Assembly (NCBI GenBank): GCA_049487715.1
Contig: CP150572.1
Location: 496,001-560,000, forward strand
Origin: Pycnococcus provasolii
Lineage: Eukaryota > Chlorophyta > Pseudoscourfieldiophyceae > Pseudoscourfieldiales
Reading direction: 5' to 3'
Length of the DNA stretch: 64,000 nucleotides
Shown: positions 1-10,669 of the stretch, piece by piece
Numbering within the stretch: position 1 is the stretch's first letter
How the letters are laid out: every line of letters starts with the position of its first letter
Program-made: the position numbers and the translations under genes
The notes under the pieces: generated by a model
Database searches by the model: none
Told to the model about the DNA's origin: nothing
Seen by the model: the letters and a program-made list of their open reading frames with translations, nothing else

Positions 1-999
1 GCACGGAATGCTCTTTAGCAAAATGCGACAGCGCAGGGATATCTGAAAGGGGGAGAGGCGGATAGAGCGTTCAGAGCGTCAGCCGCCTCTCCCAGCAACC
101 GCAGCTATCTGCCAGCACAGACGATGCAATCTACACACAATGCATAAGGATCTCGGAGCGCGACTTCGGTCGGGTCACAGGACAAGTATAATTCACAATA
201 TTGTTTACACACACACTACAATAACACCGTCCTGACGGAACCAACACACAACCAACCTGACAAGTGACAACAGCTCAACCACAACCACAACCACAACACG
301 AACAACCCAACACCAACTACACAAACAACCCAACCGCAACCATCAAGAGCGACGCCCAATGCAAACTGACCATGCATACCCAACACGACTCTTAAGCCCA
401 CCCAACATACGTAGGATGAGACCATTCTCCTAACACGTCAACCACAATTGGAGAAGAGTATGGGAACAACATTGTGAATCACCGGGATCGGTAAGCTTGT
501 CTAATTAGCAGGGGAAGATGTATGGGGCCTGAATGAGAGCGTTTAAGCTTTTTGTATGCAATTGGTAGGGTGGTTTTGTTTGATGGAGCCGATAAGGCTA
601 CCCGGTTATGCATACTCTCGCTTAAGAGCATGAGTTTTTCTTTGTATGTAGGGTGGATGTGTCTGATGGTGTACATACTTTATTTACTTGTTCTGTCTTC
701 GTTTAGGTGCAGGAACTTCTTCTTGTAACCCCAATAGTCTGGAAAAAAAAAAAAAAAAAAAAGGGGTTGGGAAAAACCAAAGTCCAAAGGGAACATTGGG
801 GAAAACCCCAATCGAAATTACTTCCCTACGATACGACGGCAAAAAGTACAGTAAGTGTCACACACACACGTGTATGTGTAAGTGTAAGGGAAGGTTAAGG
901 GAAGCTCACGGTTCCAAAATCGGTCGGCGTTTGGAAGGAGAATAAATTGTCTATTAATTGATTGATTGATAGATAGATACATACTTGTACTTTTTTTAC
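1..999. other. Intergenic, left edge
   Basis: No gene is supported here. The stretch holds simple sequence: a CA/CAAC-rich tract around 205-300, a run of 20 A at 743-762 directly followed by G-rich sequence, CA/GT dinucleotide sequence near 860-885, and GATT/GATA tetranucleotide repeats at about 957-985. Short open frames exist but are low-complexity and lack any recognisable domain. It abuts the 3' end of the minus-strand separase gene at 1000. Confidence 0.6.
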
Positions 1000-3900
1000 T
1001 TACACAGTACAGCTTATGGGAAAGCCGTACACGACGGGCGCGGCGCCAGTCAGGTAACGCAGCTTGCACGCCGCACGAGCGGGACCCAAAGCCGCGCCAA
1101 GATCGGAACCACCTTTCTTGTCTTGCTTTCCACCACCTTTCTTCTTCTTGCTCTCCTCGCGCAATCCAATCAGGTCGAAAAATTCCAGCGCAAAGCGGTC
1201 GACGTCGCCGTCCGTGATGTCCCACAGGCAACCAACGACCGCAGGTGCGCCACCCGCGACGTACGCCAGTGGACCACCGCCAGCCTCGTAGCGGCCGCCA
1301 CCACCGACGAGCTTCGCCGAACTGCATCCCATCAATACGGACGATGCGCAAGAGGACAGCGAGCGTACGGCGCGCGCGCCGCCAAAGTACTTCTGACCGC
1401 CGCCGTGACCCACGTAAACGAACAGGTCGCGGGACGTAAGCGCCTCCGTCGCTGCCGAGGCGCTGGGAGGTGCTCCCATGCACCCGTCCCATCCTTCGAA
1501 GAGCTTCGCAAAGCGCGCCTGCGTGTCCATGAGATCGCCGTCGGGATTCAGAAGGTAGTACGACGAAGACACGCTTGCCTCGCGAGGTGAGCATCCCATC
1601 AGCGAGCTTGCGTTCACGGACGAGATGCGATACGCCGACATCTTGCCGCATAGCCTTGGCAGCGACTCGAGCGGAACCTCGCTAAGCGGCATGCCCAGGA
1701 CAAGGCACGTCGTCGTTGCCGTCGACGACGGCACGGGATCAACGCCCCCAAGGGCCATCAGCTCGTCCGCAAGGCTTGCCGCCTCCACGTGGCTTGCGCC
1801 GGAGAGCGAACGGAGGGCTGCCACCACCTCACCACGTTCGGTGGCATCGTGAGCAATCGCATCCGCCAGCAGCGAAAGTGCGGCGCGTGCGAGAGCCGGC
1901 GATGCATGTGCCGGTGCATCCGCACGCGCTGCATCCACAAGATCGTCCGCGATGCGTGCAAGTGAAGCGCCACCACCACCACCACGACCTCCAAGGAGCA
2001 CGCCGCGCCACGCACCAAGCCATGCTTCATCCACGTGCCTGAGAATCTGACCGAGCTTTGCGTCGAGCGCTACGCGACCCTTCCACCAGGCCAATCGCTG
2101 CTCCTTCGTGTCGACGGGAGCCTTCATGCCCTCATTTGCGGCGCGAAGCACATCGCGCACGGACGATGCGGCAGCTTGCACATCGCCAACCTCGCCGAAG
2201 GTAGGAAGGCGCAGCGCGATTGCAGGCGATCCGTCGATGCATCGGGTCACGAGCATGCACGGAGGACACTGGCAGCGCGTTCGTCCCAAGCCACATTGGC
2301 ACGGCATGTGCGACATGCTCACAACCGCGCCAGTTGACTCTTCACGGAAAATTTCGGCGACCGCATCGCTTGCACGGCGCACCAATGTGCCGCCGCCAGC
2401 AGCATCGACGGATAGATTGCGCTGAGCGCGTAGCTGCGCGTAGAAGGATGCACCCAAAGCCTCATGCTGGCACATGATTGCAAGATCGCAACGAGCACCG
2501 GCATCCTTTGAGCTGTCCTGGGCCAGGAGCCATGCGCTAGCTGAATTGCACGCTTCCGCATAGACGCCAGGATATGCGCAGCCATGCTCCAGGGCGTCAC
2601 GGAGCGACGAAGGCAGCGCCGCGTAGGCACGAGAGACGCTGGTGGCAGACGAGCTAGCACGCTTTTTTGACGTGGAAGGCTCACAACCCAACCACACTCG
2701 CATTTCTGCTAAGCCTGGCGCTGGTGCCTGCTCGTCGCTTGCAGCACACTGACTCGTGAGCCTGACAGCTGATCGATGCTCCGCAAGGTGCAGCGCGGCA
2801 ATCTCCAAATGCATGCCAGACGGCAGACTGCCGAGGTGTCGCGACCAGCACTGCAGCCTCTCAGCAATACTCTCGACATTGGACGAATTACCATCCGTTG
2901 TGGCCGCGAAAGCTGCGAGGACACACCGCGCCGCAAACATGGACAGCAAGCTTGCCAAATGGGGCGTAATGGCAGTGGATGCCGCAGATTGCACCGCTTT
3001 CGAATTCTTCCGCGTCTTCGACGACGACTTTGTCCGACGTGCAGAAGTCTTCGGTGGGGGCTTGATCTCCTCTTCGACTGCACATCCCAGGAGCTTTGCA
3101 ATGACATCCGCGAGGTCCACGCACCGCGAGACGGCGTGCACATCCTCGTCGCCCGTCGCGAGCGAGACGTCAAGTGCAAGAAGATTGCGTTCAAGTTCTT
3201 CCGCCATACGCAAATACATCAAGGATTCGTCTTCCTCACCAACCGCATCCGTGAGATCTGCGATTAATCTTTGAATTTCCACGGCAGATGCACGGGACTG
3301 CCTCTCCTCCTCTGGCAGCTGCGCGAGCACATCTCGCATTTTCGCAATGTTGCACCTGCGTGCCTGCACCGTCGCAAGCTGACGGCGTAAGCACGTTGCT
3401 GCCGCACAAGGCGCACCGTCTTCGTCGGCGCCGCAAACCACGCGCATCACCTCGAGTCCCTCCAAAAGGCAAAATTCAGCGTCGCCGTCGGCACCCAGCC
3501 TCTCATAAAGACACCCCGTCAAATGCAGCGCAGCCACAGCCTCGAGCGGGGCACGGTCCTGCAGCAGGAGAGACCCGTCGTCAGATGGCGCCGCCGCGAC
3601 AAGTGCGCGTGCTAGTCGGTGCGAATCCATTGCACTTCGCATAGCAGCCGCGGGGTCGCCCCGCGCAGCGAGGATGTGAGATGCATGCAAAGAGTGCACG
3701 TGCACTCGCTCAAGCGCATCCATGCGTCCATGTGGCTGATCTGCAGTGCTGCACGTCTTCTCTAGCATCGTGTCGACGTCCATCTTGATGAGTTTTGCAG
3801 GCCATCCAGCGTCGTCGATATCATCCACAATCGCAGCTGACGTGTCGGAGTCAGTGCCAGAGTCGTGACGTAGCACACGGGCAATTGCACTGCGTCTCTC

Positions 3901-5637
3901 CGAACCAAGGTGCCAGATCATCGGCGGATCAATGCGACTGCACCCCACGCCTCCGCCGTCGCCGCCTCCCACTGACATCCAGATGCAAGCACCTCTTGAG
4001 GTGGAGAGAGCACGCAGCACGCGTGTCAGCTCCCCATGCGCCTTTTCGCTGTCGCCGTGACGATCGCGGTCGAGCAGCGCGATCACCGCGTCGGCGATTG
4101 AGCGCGCGCCACGCAGTCGCAAGTGCGGCCAGCCGCGCAGTGCACATCGGTCAATAATGCGCATGGCGTTGTGAAGGATAGATACTTGACCAGCGCTCGT
4201 GCCGCCAGCTTCTCGTTGTGTGGCGGTCCACATCTCGAGGCGTTCGATCGCGTGAATCGTTGCAGAGTTTGCGTCCGCAGCAGGCGCAACAAGTGCCGCG
4301 ACGCATGCTGCATTTGTCGCCGCGTCGTCTTCCTTTAGCTGCTCCCATAGCTTGGCGGCACGCCGTGCGTCGGTGTAAGACGACGGCGACATGCCGGCGA
4401 GCGTGGCGCGCTGGACGAGTGCGCGCGCACAGACGAAGCGCATTTCCTCTTCTTCCTGTTCTTCTTCGCCGTCGAGTGTACGAAGAAGATGGTCTAACAT
4501 TCTTCGTGCGAGTGCTTCGCAGCCTGGTGTGGCACATGCGCACGTCGCGATCCATGCAAGTACGGGTGCGTCTAAATGCCGATGCCATCCCTCCTCGTCG
4601 TTGCTTGAGCCTGCTAGCTTGCGACACGCCGTCGACGCGTGGCGTGCGCACGCTTCGCTGCACTTTGCGGATGCTGCGAGTACATCCAGTGCGTGCTGCC
4701 ATGCTGCCTTTCCTTCGAGGGTCGCCGTCGCGTCTGCGGCACGCTTCAGCGCGTGCGCGCACGACGAGGTGCTCGAGTCTGCACGATTTCTGAGCGCGTC
4801 AAGTGCCATAGCAGCTGCGCGTTGCGGCGGCATACGTTTCGCCAGCAGAGCTGTTGCTTTTTGTACGGTGTTGGAGTCGGCGTACGCCTTTTCGCGCGCA
4901 TCTTGCACGAGTTCCATGGCGGCGTTGACGTTTGCTTCTGCGCACAGTTTAAGGAGCACGCGTGGTGTTGATGTGGCACACGGCGAGTCGGCGCAGGTTG
5001 CCATGGTCATGCGAAGTATGGTTGCTAGCGCGCCGTCTTCGCCTTCGTCTTCCCTTTGTGCTGCTTGGTATGCTGCGCACGCCGCGAGCGCCGCTTTGTA
5101 CATGTATCTGAATATGCTGTCTTTGTGTTTGTTCGCGGCGTCTTGTCCACATTCGTGCACTCGTTTGTTGCATGCGTCGAGTATGTTCGGGAACTTCGCG
5201 GCAAATTCGTCGATGAGCGCGAAGACGTCGACGTTGGTTTCGGCGTTGTTGTTGTTGTTGTCCTCCTCCTCCTCCTCCTTGGGTAATTTGCTGTTCCCAG
5301 AAGCACAAGTGGAGAAGAGTTCCGCACTGCACACCAAAATAGAGAGACACACCCCGACGACGAGCGCCGACGCCGACGCGTCTGAAGTGCAAGCTTTTGC
5401 CACCGAAGAATCTGCCTCCCAAGAAGTCCACAGCGCATAAGCATTGGTCAGAGCAGACAAGTGCGCGCGCGACTTGATCAAGGACTTTATCGTGGAGTAC
5501 GCACTCAATCCCTCTTTTACAGATGACACTGACAAAGATGACGACGACGAAGCTGACGACAAGCACACATCAGACGAGCAGGACAGAGCTGACGACGAGC
5601 AGGGCAGTGACGACGATCCCCTGGATGGACGCGGCAT
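1000..5637 (-). CDS. ESP1: Separase (cohesin-cleaving cysteine protease, peptidase C50)
   Basis: Separase cleaves the kleisin subunit of cohesin at anaphase onset to release sister chromatids. The protein is about 1545 residues with no visible intron. The C-terminal C50 protease domain is clear: the catalytic His lies in YVGHGGG (codon 1405-1407), and 27 residues later the catalytic Cys lies in LMGCSSA (codon 1324-1326). The following GGAPAVVGCLWDITDGD segment is typical of the family. The long N-terminal part is helical, Ala/Leu-rich and poorly conserved, as in other separases. I start at the first in-frame ATG (5635-5637); the open frame extends a little further upstream but without an ATG. 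The Ser-rich N terminus contains short Asp/Glu runs. Length is at the shorter end for separases (roughly 1600-2200 residues). Identification is firm from the catalytic region; the exact start is less certain. Confidence 0.93.
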   Translation of the reverse strand: MPRPSRGSSSLPCSSSALSCSSDVCLSSASSSSSLSVSSVKEGLSAYSTIKSLIKSRAHLSALTNAYALWTSWEADSSVAKACTSDASASALVVGVCLSILVCSAELFSTCASGNSKLPKEEEEEDNNNNNAETNVDVFALIDEFAAKFPNILDACNKRVHECGQDAANKHKDSIFRYMYKAALAACAAYQAAQREDEGEDGALATILRMTMATCADSPCATSTPRVLLKLCAEANVNAAMELVQDAREKAYADSNTVQKATALLAKRMPPQRAAAMALDALRNRADSSTSSCAHALKRAADATATLEGKAAWQHALDVLAASAKCSEACARHASTACRKLAGSSNDEEGWHRHLDAPVLAWIATCACATPGCEALARRMLDHLLRTLDGEEEQEEEEMRFVCARALVQRATLAGMSPSSYTDARRAAKLWEQLKEDDAATNAACVAALVAPAADANSATIHAIERLEMWTATQREAGGTSAGQVSILHNAMRIIDRCALRGWPHLRLRGARSIADAVIALLDRDRHGDSEKAHGELTRVLRALSTSRGACIWMSVGGGDGGGVGCSRIDPPMIWHLGSERRSAIARVLRHDSGTDSDTSAAIVDDIDDAGWPAKLIKMDVDTMLEKTCSTADQPHGRMDALERVHVHSLHASHILAARGDPAAAMRSAMDSHRLARALVAAAPSDDGSLLLQDRAPLEAVAALHLTGCLYERLGADGDAEFCLLEGLEVMRVVCGADEDGAPCAAATCLRRQLATVQARRCNIAKMRDVLAQLPEEERQSRASAVEIQRLIADLTDAVGEEDESLMYLRMAEELERNLLALDVSLATGDEDVHAVSRCVDLADVIAKLLGCAVEEEIKPPPKTSARRTKSSSKTRKNSKAVQSAASTAITPHLASLLSMFAARCVLAAFAATTDGNSSNVESIAERLQCWSRHLGSLPSGMHLEIAALHLAEHRSAVRLTSQCAASDEQAPAPGLAEMRVWLGCEPSTSKKRASSSATSVSRAYAALPSSLRDALEHGCAYPGVYAEACNSASAWLLAQDSSKDAGARCDLAIMCQHEALGASFYAQLRAQRNLSVDAAGGGTLVRRASDAVAEIFREESTGAVVSMSHMPCQCGLGRTRCQCPPCMLVTRCIDGSPAIALRLPTFGEVGDVQAAASSVRDVLRAANEGMKAPVDTKEQRLAWWKGRVALDAKLGQILRHVDEAWLGAWRGVLLGGRGGGGGASLARIADDLVDAARADAPAHASPALARAALSLLADAIAHDATERGEVVAALRSLSGASHVEAASLADELMALGGVDPVPSSTATTTCLVLGMPLSEVPLESLPRLCGKMSAYRISSVNASSLMGCSPREASVSSSYYLLNPDGDLMDTQARFAKLFEGWDGCMGAPPSASAATEALTSRDLFVYVGHGGGQKYFGGARAVRSLSSCASSVLMGCSSAKLVGGGGRYEAGGGPLAYVAGGAPAVVGCLWDITDGDVDRFALEFFDLIGLREESKKKKGGGKQDKKGGSDLGAALGPARAACKLRYLTGAAPVVYGFPISCTV

Positions 5638-6412
5638 GGCTCCAGAGACACACCACACCACGAGTGTGCTCGAGCCGAATGAAGAATGAAGAATGAAGAA
5701 AAAGAGGTTGTTGACTTCAAAAGTAAACCAGCTGTCAAAGGGCGAAGCAGGGCAAAACCAAAGTAACCGAACGAATGGGACCTAGGAGGGATCCCCATCC
5801 CCATCCCCTCGGAAAGGGAAAAGCAGGTCCCAGAAATCAGAACCAGGATGGGGCCCTCGTCATGCAATGCACCTAGGGGGGATCCCCCGACCGATAGATT
5901 TCATTCTCCCCCCCGGGGGGGTGAAGGCGGGACTTCAGCTCCGGACAGAACCAGTCGAACGAAAGCGCAGAAGGGATCCCAGCACTGCTACCTTTTTAAA
6001 AAAATAGGGTAGGCTAGGGTCCATGATGTCACAGACTACGGGCCCATTTATAGAGACACGAACGACCTATCCTATATATAGTCTAAGTAAGTTTACGGGT
6101 TCTTATTACTGTACATAGAACAAGAGACCTGTCTTGTATAATAGGGAAATAATAGATAGGACAAAGCACGCACAGCAGGCAGGAATACCCGTTAGTTCAT
6201 TCACCCTGAGTGAGTGAGTGAGTGGTACCTGTATACAACGTGTACGTGTGTACTATTCCGGACGACGTTTTGCCTTGCCTCCAGGGACGACTCTGAACTC
6301 GACGTAAGAACTGGTGTTTTCACCTGTTTGTTAGTTACCCATAAAGGTTTAGTTGGTTGGGATTAGAAATCTTATCTATATAAAGAAGAAGCTTCTTTCC
6401 TTTCGTAACAAA
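5638..6412. other. Intergenic gap between two minus-strand genes
   Basis: No coding region is supported. It contains C- and G-runs near 5880-5930, a short GAGT tandem at about 6208-6222 and otherwise mixed sequence. It should contain the separase promoter (right of 5637) and the 3' end of the next minus-strand gene. Confidence 0.5.
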
Positions 6413-8127
6413 TCACTGCGGCTGACCCGTCAAGACGTTCATCAATACCGTCTCGAGCGTTCTCTGGACCAACGCCGCGGCGATGGGCTTTAGCAGCTGC
6501 ATCAACGGGTCCTCGAGCGAATCGGAAGGGGCAGGGGCAGGAGCAGGAGCAGGAGCAGGTTCAAGACCCGAAGGAATCTGCACAAAGCCGCCGGAAGCAG
6601 CAGGCATACGAGGTGATGGCTGCGGTACCTTTGCCGGCGCCACAGGCTTCGGCTTCTGCAGCGGCGGCGGCGGCGGTGGAGGTAATGCGTGCATCTTCGC
6701 CTTCGTCAGCCTAACAGGTGCCATAGTCATCCTCGTCTTGCCTTCGGTTTGCTGCAAGCTCTCTCGCTGTTCCTTGACACGTCTGAGAGTTGACTGCCGC
6801 TCAGTGCGCGAGAGGCCAGAAGGTGCGGTGTAGCCCGCAATCCGCCCTCGTTCTTGGCACTTGCCGTTGAAGTGGCTGCGTCGCATGGTGCGCCACGGCA
6901 CGTTGCAGAATCCCACGGCGTCAGGAGACCAAGGCACGCAGTGCGGCAGGTCGCAGCGGTACCTCCCCTTCTTCGTGGAACCTGGCACGTACGATCTGTA
7001 CTTCTTCACCACCTCCTCCGCGGGCATCATTTTGCGCTCTCGCGAGCCCTGGTCGAAGTACTGCTTCGGCAACTTCGAAAAGTCCACTTTCTCCTCTGGA
7101 AGCTGCGGGCGTTCGTGTTCGTGCCTGACTCGACTCGAGCCGTGCCCACGGCGTTGTGCTCGTACTCGGAGGTATCCCCGCTGCTTCCCGAGTCGTTGTT
7201 CGAGATCAGCGGCCGTTGGTCGCGGTGATAAGTCAGGTGGTCGCCTGCAGGTTGTTCCGCCCGACGTTTCCTCTGTTGCTGTTGTTCTGCACTTCTGGCG
7301 GCCGGTGGCGCTGGCGCTGGCGCTGGCGCGGCCGGTGGCGCAGGGAGCGTGGGCGGTTGTGGCATCGTGGCGGCGGCCTGTGCAAGCGCATGTAGTATGT
7401 GCGGTGGCATCATCGGCAGAGCGGCCGCGAACTGTGGCGGTAAATGTGCGGCCATGTTGGTTTGGAGCATGGCTGCGAGGTTCGCCGGGTGAACCATGCT
7501 TCCCATGGTGCCGTTTCCCATATTACCCGTGTTGACGTTGACGTTGAGCGCGGGAGGTGCTGTTGTTGAAACGACGGGCAAGGCCAAAGAGGCAGCGTTG
7601 ACTGTGTTGTTGGCTGCTGTGAAATTGCTTGGAAGCTGTAGGCTATTTATTTGTGTTGCCAAGGGATCTCGTACCAAGGTGGTTGGCGAAGGATTGAGAG
7701 ACTGAGATATATTCGCAGGTTGAGGACATCCTGCAGATTCTCGTGTCTGCTGATTGAGCTGAGGGATGCCACACGCGGATTGGCACTGCTGAGTCTGCAC
7801 GACGTGCTGCTGAAGTCTTGAAGGAAGGCTTGAAGAAGAAAGTCGAACTACTGGCACCCCAGCCTGCTGATTCTGAGCTAGGCCTGAGGAGGGCAACCCG
7901 GCGGACACGCGTGGTTGCTGAGCTCCTGCAATCATCCCCCCTTGCCCAAGCCTTCCCAAACCACCACCACCACCACCTGACGCAACATTGGCAGACATTG
8001 GCAGACCACTAACACCACTAACACCACCACACGCAAGACCGGACACATCCATGCCCTGCAAGGACTGTCCCATGGCAGAACCAACATGCTGAGAGAGAAT
8101 CATCATGAAATCATTCTGAGACATCAT
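6413..8127 (-). CDS. Unrecognised Gln/Pro-rich protein with C-terminal Cys/His cluster; two overlapping frames
   Basis: I do not recognise the family. The N-terminal part (8127 down to about 7100) is Gln-, Ala- and Pro-rich and looks disordered, with PAPAPAP-type runs, a basic QQQQRKRR patch and an acidic/Ser segment, reminiscent of transcriptional regulators. The C-terminal part (about 7110 down to 6413) has a compact Cys/His cluster: RCDLPHC, then FCNVPW, then SHFNGKC, in a basic context that could bind zinc or nucleic acid. It ends in a Pro-rich stretch and a hydrophobic helix. The two parts lie in different frames that overlap around 7030-7140. Either a 47-nt intron (GTGGGC to CCCGCAG, which leaves the frame correct) or a single missing A near 7090 would join them. 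I start at ATG 8125-8127 (MMSQNDF). That this is one gene is inferred from the shared strand, overlap and absence of another start. Confidence 0.55.
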
Positions 8128-8365
8128 ATTCACAGTGAAATCTAAATAAAATCACAAACACAAACACAGTGACAATGACCAACCACAAACCACAGGGCCC
8201 CGTACCGGGTGTGTACAATGGGATGGGATGGCAAGATGGTGCAAGATGTCGCCCAGTCGTCCAAGTGTGCAAATAAATGGGTTTCGTTGCCAAACAAACG
8301 TCTCCCCAAACAAGGCGGGGGGGGAAGTGGAGTGAGCACTTGAAGTCGTGACGTGATCATCAAGA

Positions 8366-8609
8366 AAAGCTTCGAGACGCCTCCGAGGGCAACTGGGCAA
8401 CTTCACTTTCATTCAGATTAATTGGTGGCCGTTTCCGTTTGTTCGATGCAATTTCGTTATGCCTCCGAATGGTCATCTCGAAAGCTTCGAGACGCCTCCG
8501 ATGTCCGAGGGCAACTGGGCAACTTCAACTTCACTCATACTCATTGGTGGCCGATTGTTTACGTTTGTTCGAACTTCGATGCAATTTCGTTATGCCTCCG
8601 AATGGTCAT
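8366..8609. repeat. Direct tandem duplication (two units, 111 and 129 bp)
   Basis: Unit 1 is 8366-8476 and unit 2 is 8481-8609. Both start with AAAGCTTCGAGACGCCTCCG and end with TGCCTCCGAATGGTCAT. Unit 2 carries small insertions (extra TGTCCGA, CAACTT and GAACTTC-type segments), so the copies are diverged by indels more than by substitutions. It is noncoding and lies in the shared promoter region between two divergent genes. Confidence 0.85.
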
Positions 8610-9233
8610 TGGCATGATGATTGGCGAACTCCGTGATGCTCCTCTTGGCGCCTCTTTCGTCTTCCGTTGGCATTGGCAACAATGGCAAGGTTCCCAAGGT
8701 TGCCAGGGTCTTTTTCCGGCCTTTTCCCCAGGGTAAAAGACGGGGTGCCGTTTGACGGAGGCGCTTCGAAGTTCTCTCCGTTCTCTCGAAGTACTCTAAC
8801 GAGAGTATAGCCTGGCACCTCGATGTCGACATGCCAAACCATGATAACGAAGCCACCCGAGGAAACACTCGACATCCGTTGGCAACTGCTGTTGGCAACG
8901 AGAGTGCCTCCTTGATAACAAGGGGTTCCCGGGAACTCGATCAGGGAGCATCTTGCCCCCTCCAGCAGAGGTGGGGGAGAATCACGCTACCTCAGTACTG
9001 GCAGGCCGGCCTCAAAGCTTCGGAGGCTACGGGAACCCAAGAAGCCTGCCCCCTCCCTCCTTCAGACTTCAGAGTATGTGCAGTACAAAGGGGAAGAAGG
9101 GCGCCTCCTCCTCCCTAGGCTGCCAGGTGGGGGCAGCAGCCTCCCTCAGCCTCAGCCTCAGCCTCAGAGGGCCTCGGAAGGAACTTGAACTGCGTTTTCT
9201 TTGCGCTAGGGCAAGGCTAAGGTAGGGAACCCG

Positions 9234-9300
9234 TTTCAGTTCGGGGTTTCAGTTAGGGGTTTCAGTTCGGGGTTTCAGTTAGGGTTAGGAATAGGGTTCT
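9234..9300. repeat. Degenerate telomere-like array (TTTCAGTTMGGGG units)
   Basis: Four consecutive units of about 13 bp alternate TTCGGGG and TTAGGGG cores, each preceded by TTTCAG, followed by TTAGGGTTAGG. The array ends about 70 bp before the ATG at 9369. It resembles the purer TTAGGG arrays found upstream of other genes in the window. Confidence 0.75.
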
Positions 9301-9368
9301 CCAGGGATGATTCATTAGGGGTTAAGGGTTTTCTCCCCCCTTGCTTTTGCGAATCATTCCTCTTCTTC

Positions 9369-10544
9369 ATGGACTCGTTCCTGGCTGCGACGGCGTCGGC
9401 GGCGTCGTCGGCGCGCGCACCTCATGAACGCAAGTCCAAATTAGCCGCCGCGCTCGCCGAATCCGCGTCCACCTTGCAAGGTGGCGCTGGTGATGAGTCT
9501 CTCAAGAGTCAGTCGGACGAGATCTGGGCGATGCTCGACAACATGGCCGCGAACGATCCTGAAGCGTATGCGAAGTTCATACAAGAACAAATGGATGGTG
9601 CCATCGCTAGCGTGGATGAGAAAATGAGTTCTGGGCAGAAACAAACGGGCGGCCAGCAAACATCAACGTCGGCATCACCACCGCAAACAGCCGCAAACGC
9701 GAAGAAACACGCAAAGACGACAAAGAAGAAGGCGCTGTCGACGAGACAGCCTGCTGCCGTCTTTGAAACACCCATGCAAGGGGGAGGACAGGTTGCGCGC
9801 ATCAACGTCTGGATCGCCGACGGTGGCGTGAACGCTCCCGAGCTTCCCACCGCACGAGCTCCGGCGGTGGCGTGGGAGGAGGTGCGCGTTCAAGTCGCCG
9901 TGCGCGGAGCGCCGCGCGACGCCAACGGCGTGAAAAACTTCGACGTAGAGGCGCACGAAAAGGCGCTACGGGTGGCTGTCGACGATGCGCACGTCGGGTG
10001 CGGCGCTTTACGTGCCACCATCGCACAGAGCGCCGCTATGATCGTCGAGCGCACGTTCGGCGCACCGATGCACCGCGAGGCGATGCGATACGTCGTTGTC
10101 GAGCCGGAACCGGAGCCGGAACCCGCACCGAGAAGCAGTATGCCAGAGCCGAAAATCACGGCAAAGGCGCCGCCGCCGCCGCCGTCGTCAACCGACGTGC
10201 TTGGTGACAGCCTCAAGTTGCCTGGCGGTGCAGGTGCACTGCCGACGCACAAGCCGTCGTCGAACGAGGAGGAGCCGTTGCTGCGAGAGGTTACCACGCG
10301 CAAGCCAACGGCGACGGCGGCTCGCGTTGAACAAGCAACAGACGGTGTTGTGGTGCGCGTCGCGCTGAAAAGTGCGCGCGGGGTGTCGCTCGAGGTGGTG
10401 AACGGCAACACACTCGAAGTGTGCGTGCCAACCTTGGACGAGCCTATACGCGTCACGCTGCCGATCGTCGCCGACGTCGATGGCGTTTCAGCGAAATTCG
10501 ACAAGAAGGAGAAGGCGCTCATCGTCAGCGTGAGGCGGAGGTGA
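9369..10544 (+). CDS. PIH1-family protein with C-terminal CS-like domain
   Basis: 391 residues in one exon. Residues around 50-75 read IWAMLDNMAANDPEAYAKF, the hallmark start of PIH1 proteins (tryptophan, leucines, then NDPEAYxxFI). The central part is low-complexity (Lys/Ala, PEPEPEP, Pro-rich). The C-terminal ~75 residues form a beta-rich segment (VVVRVALKSARGVSLEV to KALIVSVRRR) consistent with the CS/PIH1-CS fold. PIH1 proteins act with HSP90 and R2TP-type complexes, and the PIH1D1/D2/D3 and Kintoun group assembles axonemal dyneins or snoRNPs. The N-terminal motif is closest in style to PIH1D2, but subfamily is inference. The start is ATG with a clear in-frame beginning. A TGTAA motif, the chlorophyte-type polyadenylation signal, lies about 35 bp after the stop. 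It is convergent with midasin. Confidence 0.72.
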   Translation: MDSFLAATASAASSARAPHERKSKLAAALAESASTLQGGAGDESLKSQSDEIWAMLDNMAANDPEAYAKFIQEQMDGAIASVDEKMSSGQKQTGGQQTSTSASPPQTAANAKKHAKTTKKKALSTRQPAAVFETPMQGGGQVARINVWIADGGVNAPELPTARAPAVAWEEVRVQVAVRGAPRDANGVKNFDVEAHEKALRVAVDDAHVGCGALRATIAQSAAMIVERTFGAPMHREAMRYVVVEPEPEPEPAPRSSMPEPKITAKAPPPPPSSTDVLGDSLKLPGGAGALPTHKPSSNEEEPLLREVTTRKPTATAARVEQATDGVVVRVALKSARGVSLEVVNGNTLEVCVPTLDEPIRVTLPIVADVDGVSAKFDKKEKALIVSVRRR

Positions 10545-10669
10545 AACGAATCAAACAAAACCGATTTTACCGCTGTGTCTGTAACTTGTGTACTGATTGA
10601 TGATAATACAAATGAATCTTACAAATCTTACAATGGCCACTTGTTGTTGTTTTATTTCAAGTCTTTTTT

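Larger units (their letters stand above)
8128..9368. other. Divergent intergenic region with duplication and telomere-like repeats
   Basis: Lies between the minus-strand gene starting at 8127 and the plus-strand gene starting at 9369, so it holds both promoters. It contains a direct tandem duplication (8366-8609), a CCTCAGCCTCAG tract near 9140-9170 and a degenerate TTAGGG-like array (9234-9300). No coding region is supported. Confidence 0.6.

Noticed and set aside
216-425. Minus-strand open frame of 69 codons rich in Val/Trp/Leu
   Set aside because: It is the reverse of a CAAC/ACAC simple-sequence tract; no plausible start context or domain.
818-1651. Arg-rich minus-strand open frame overlapping the separase 3' end
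   Set aside because: It is a shadow frame over the separase protease domain, whose catalytic residues are in the other frame.
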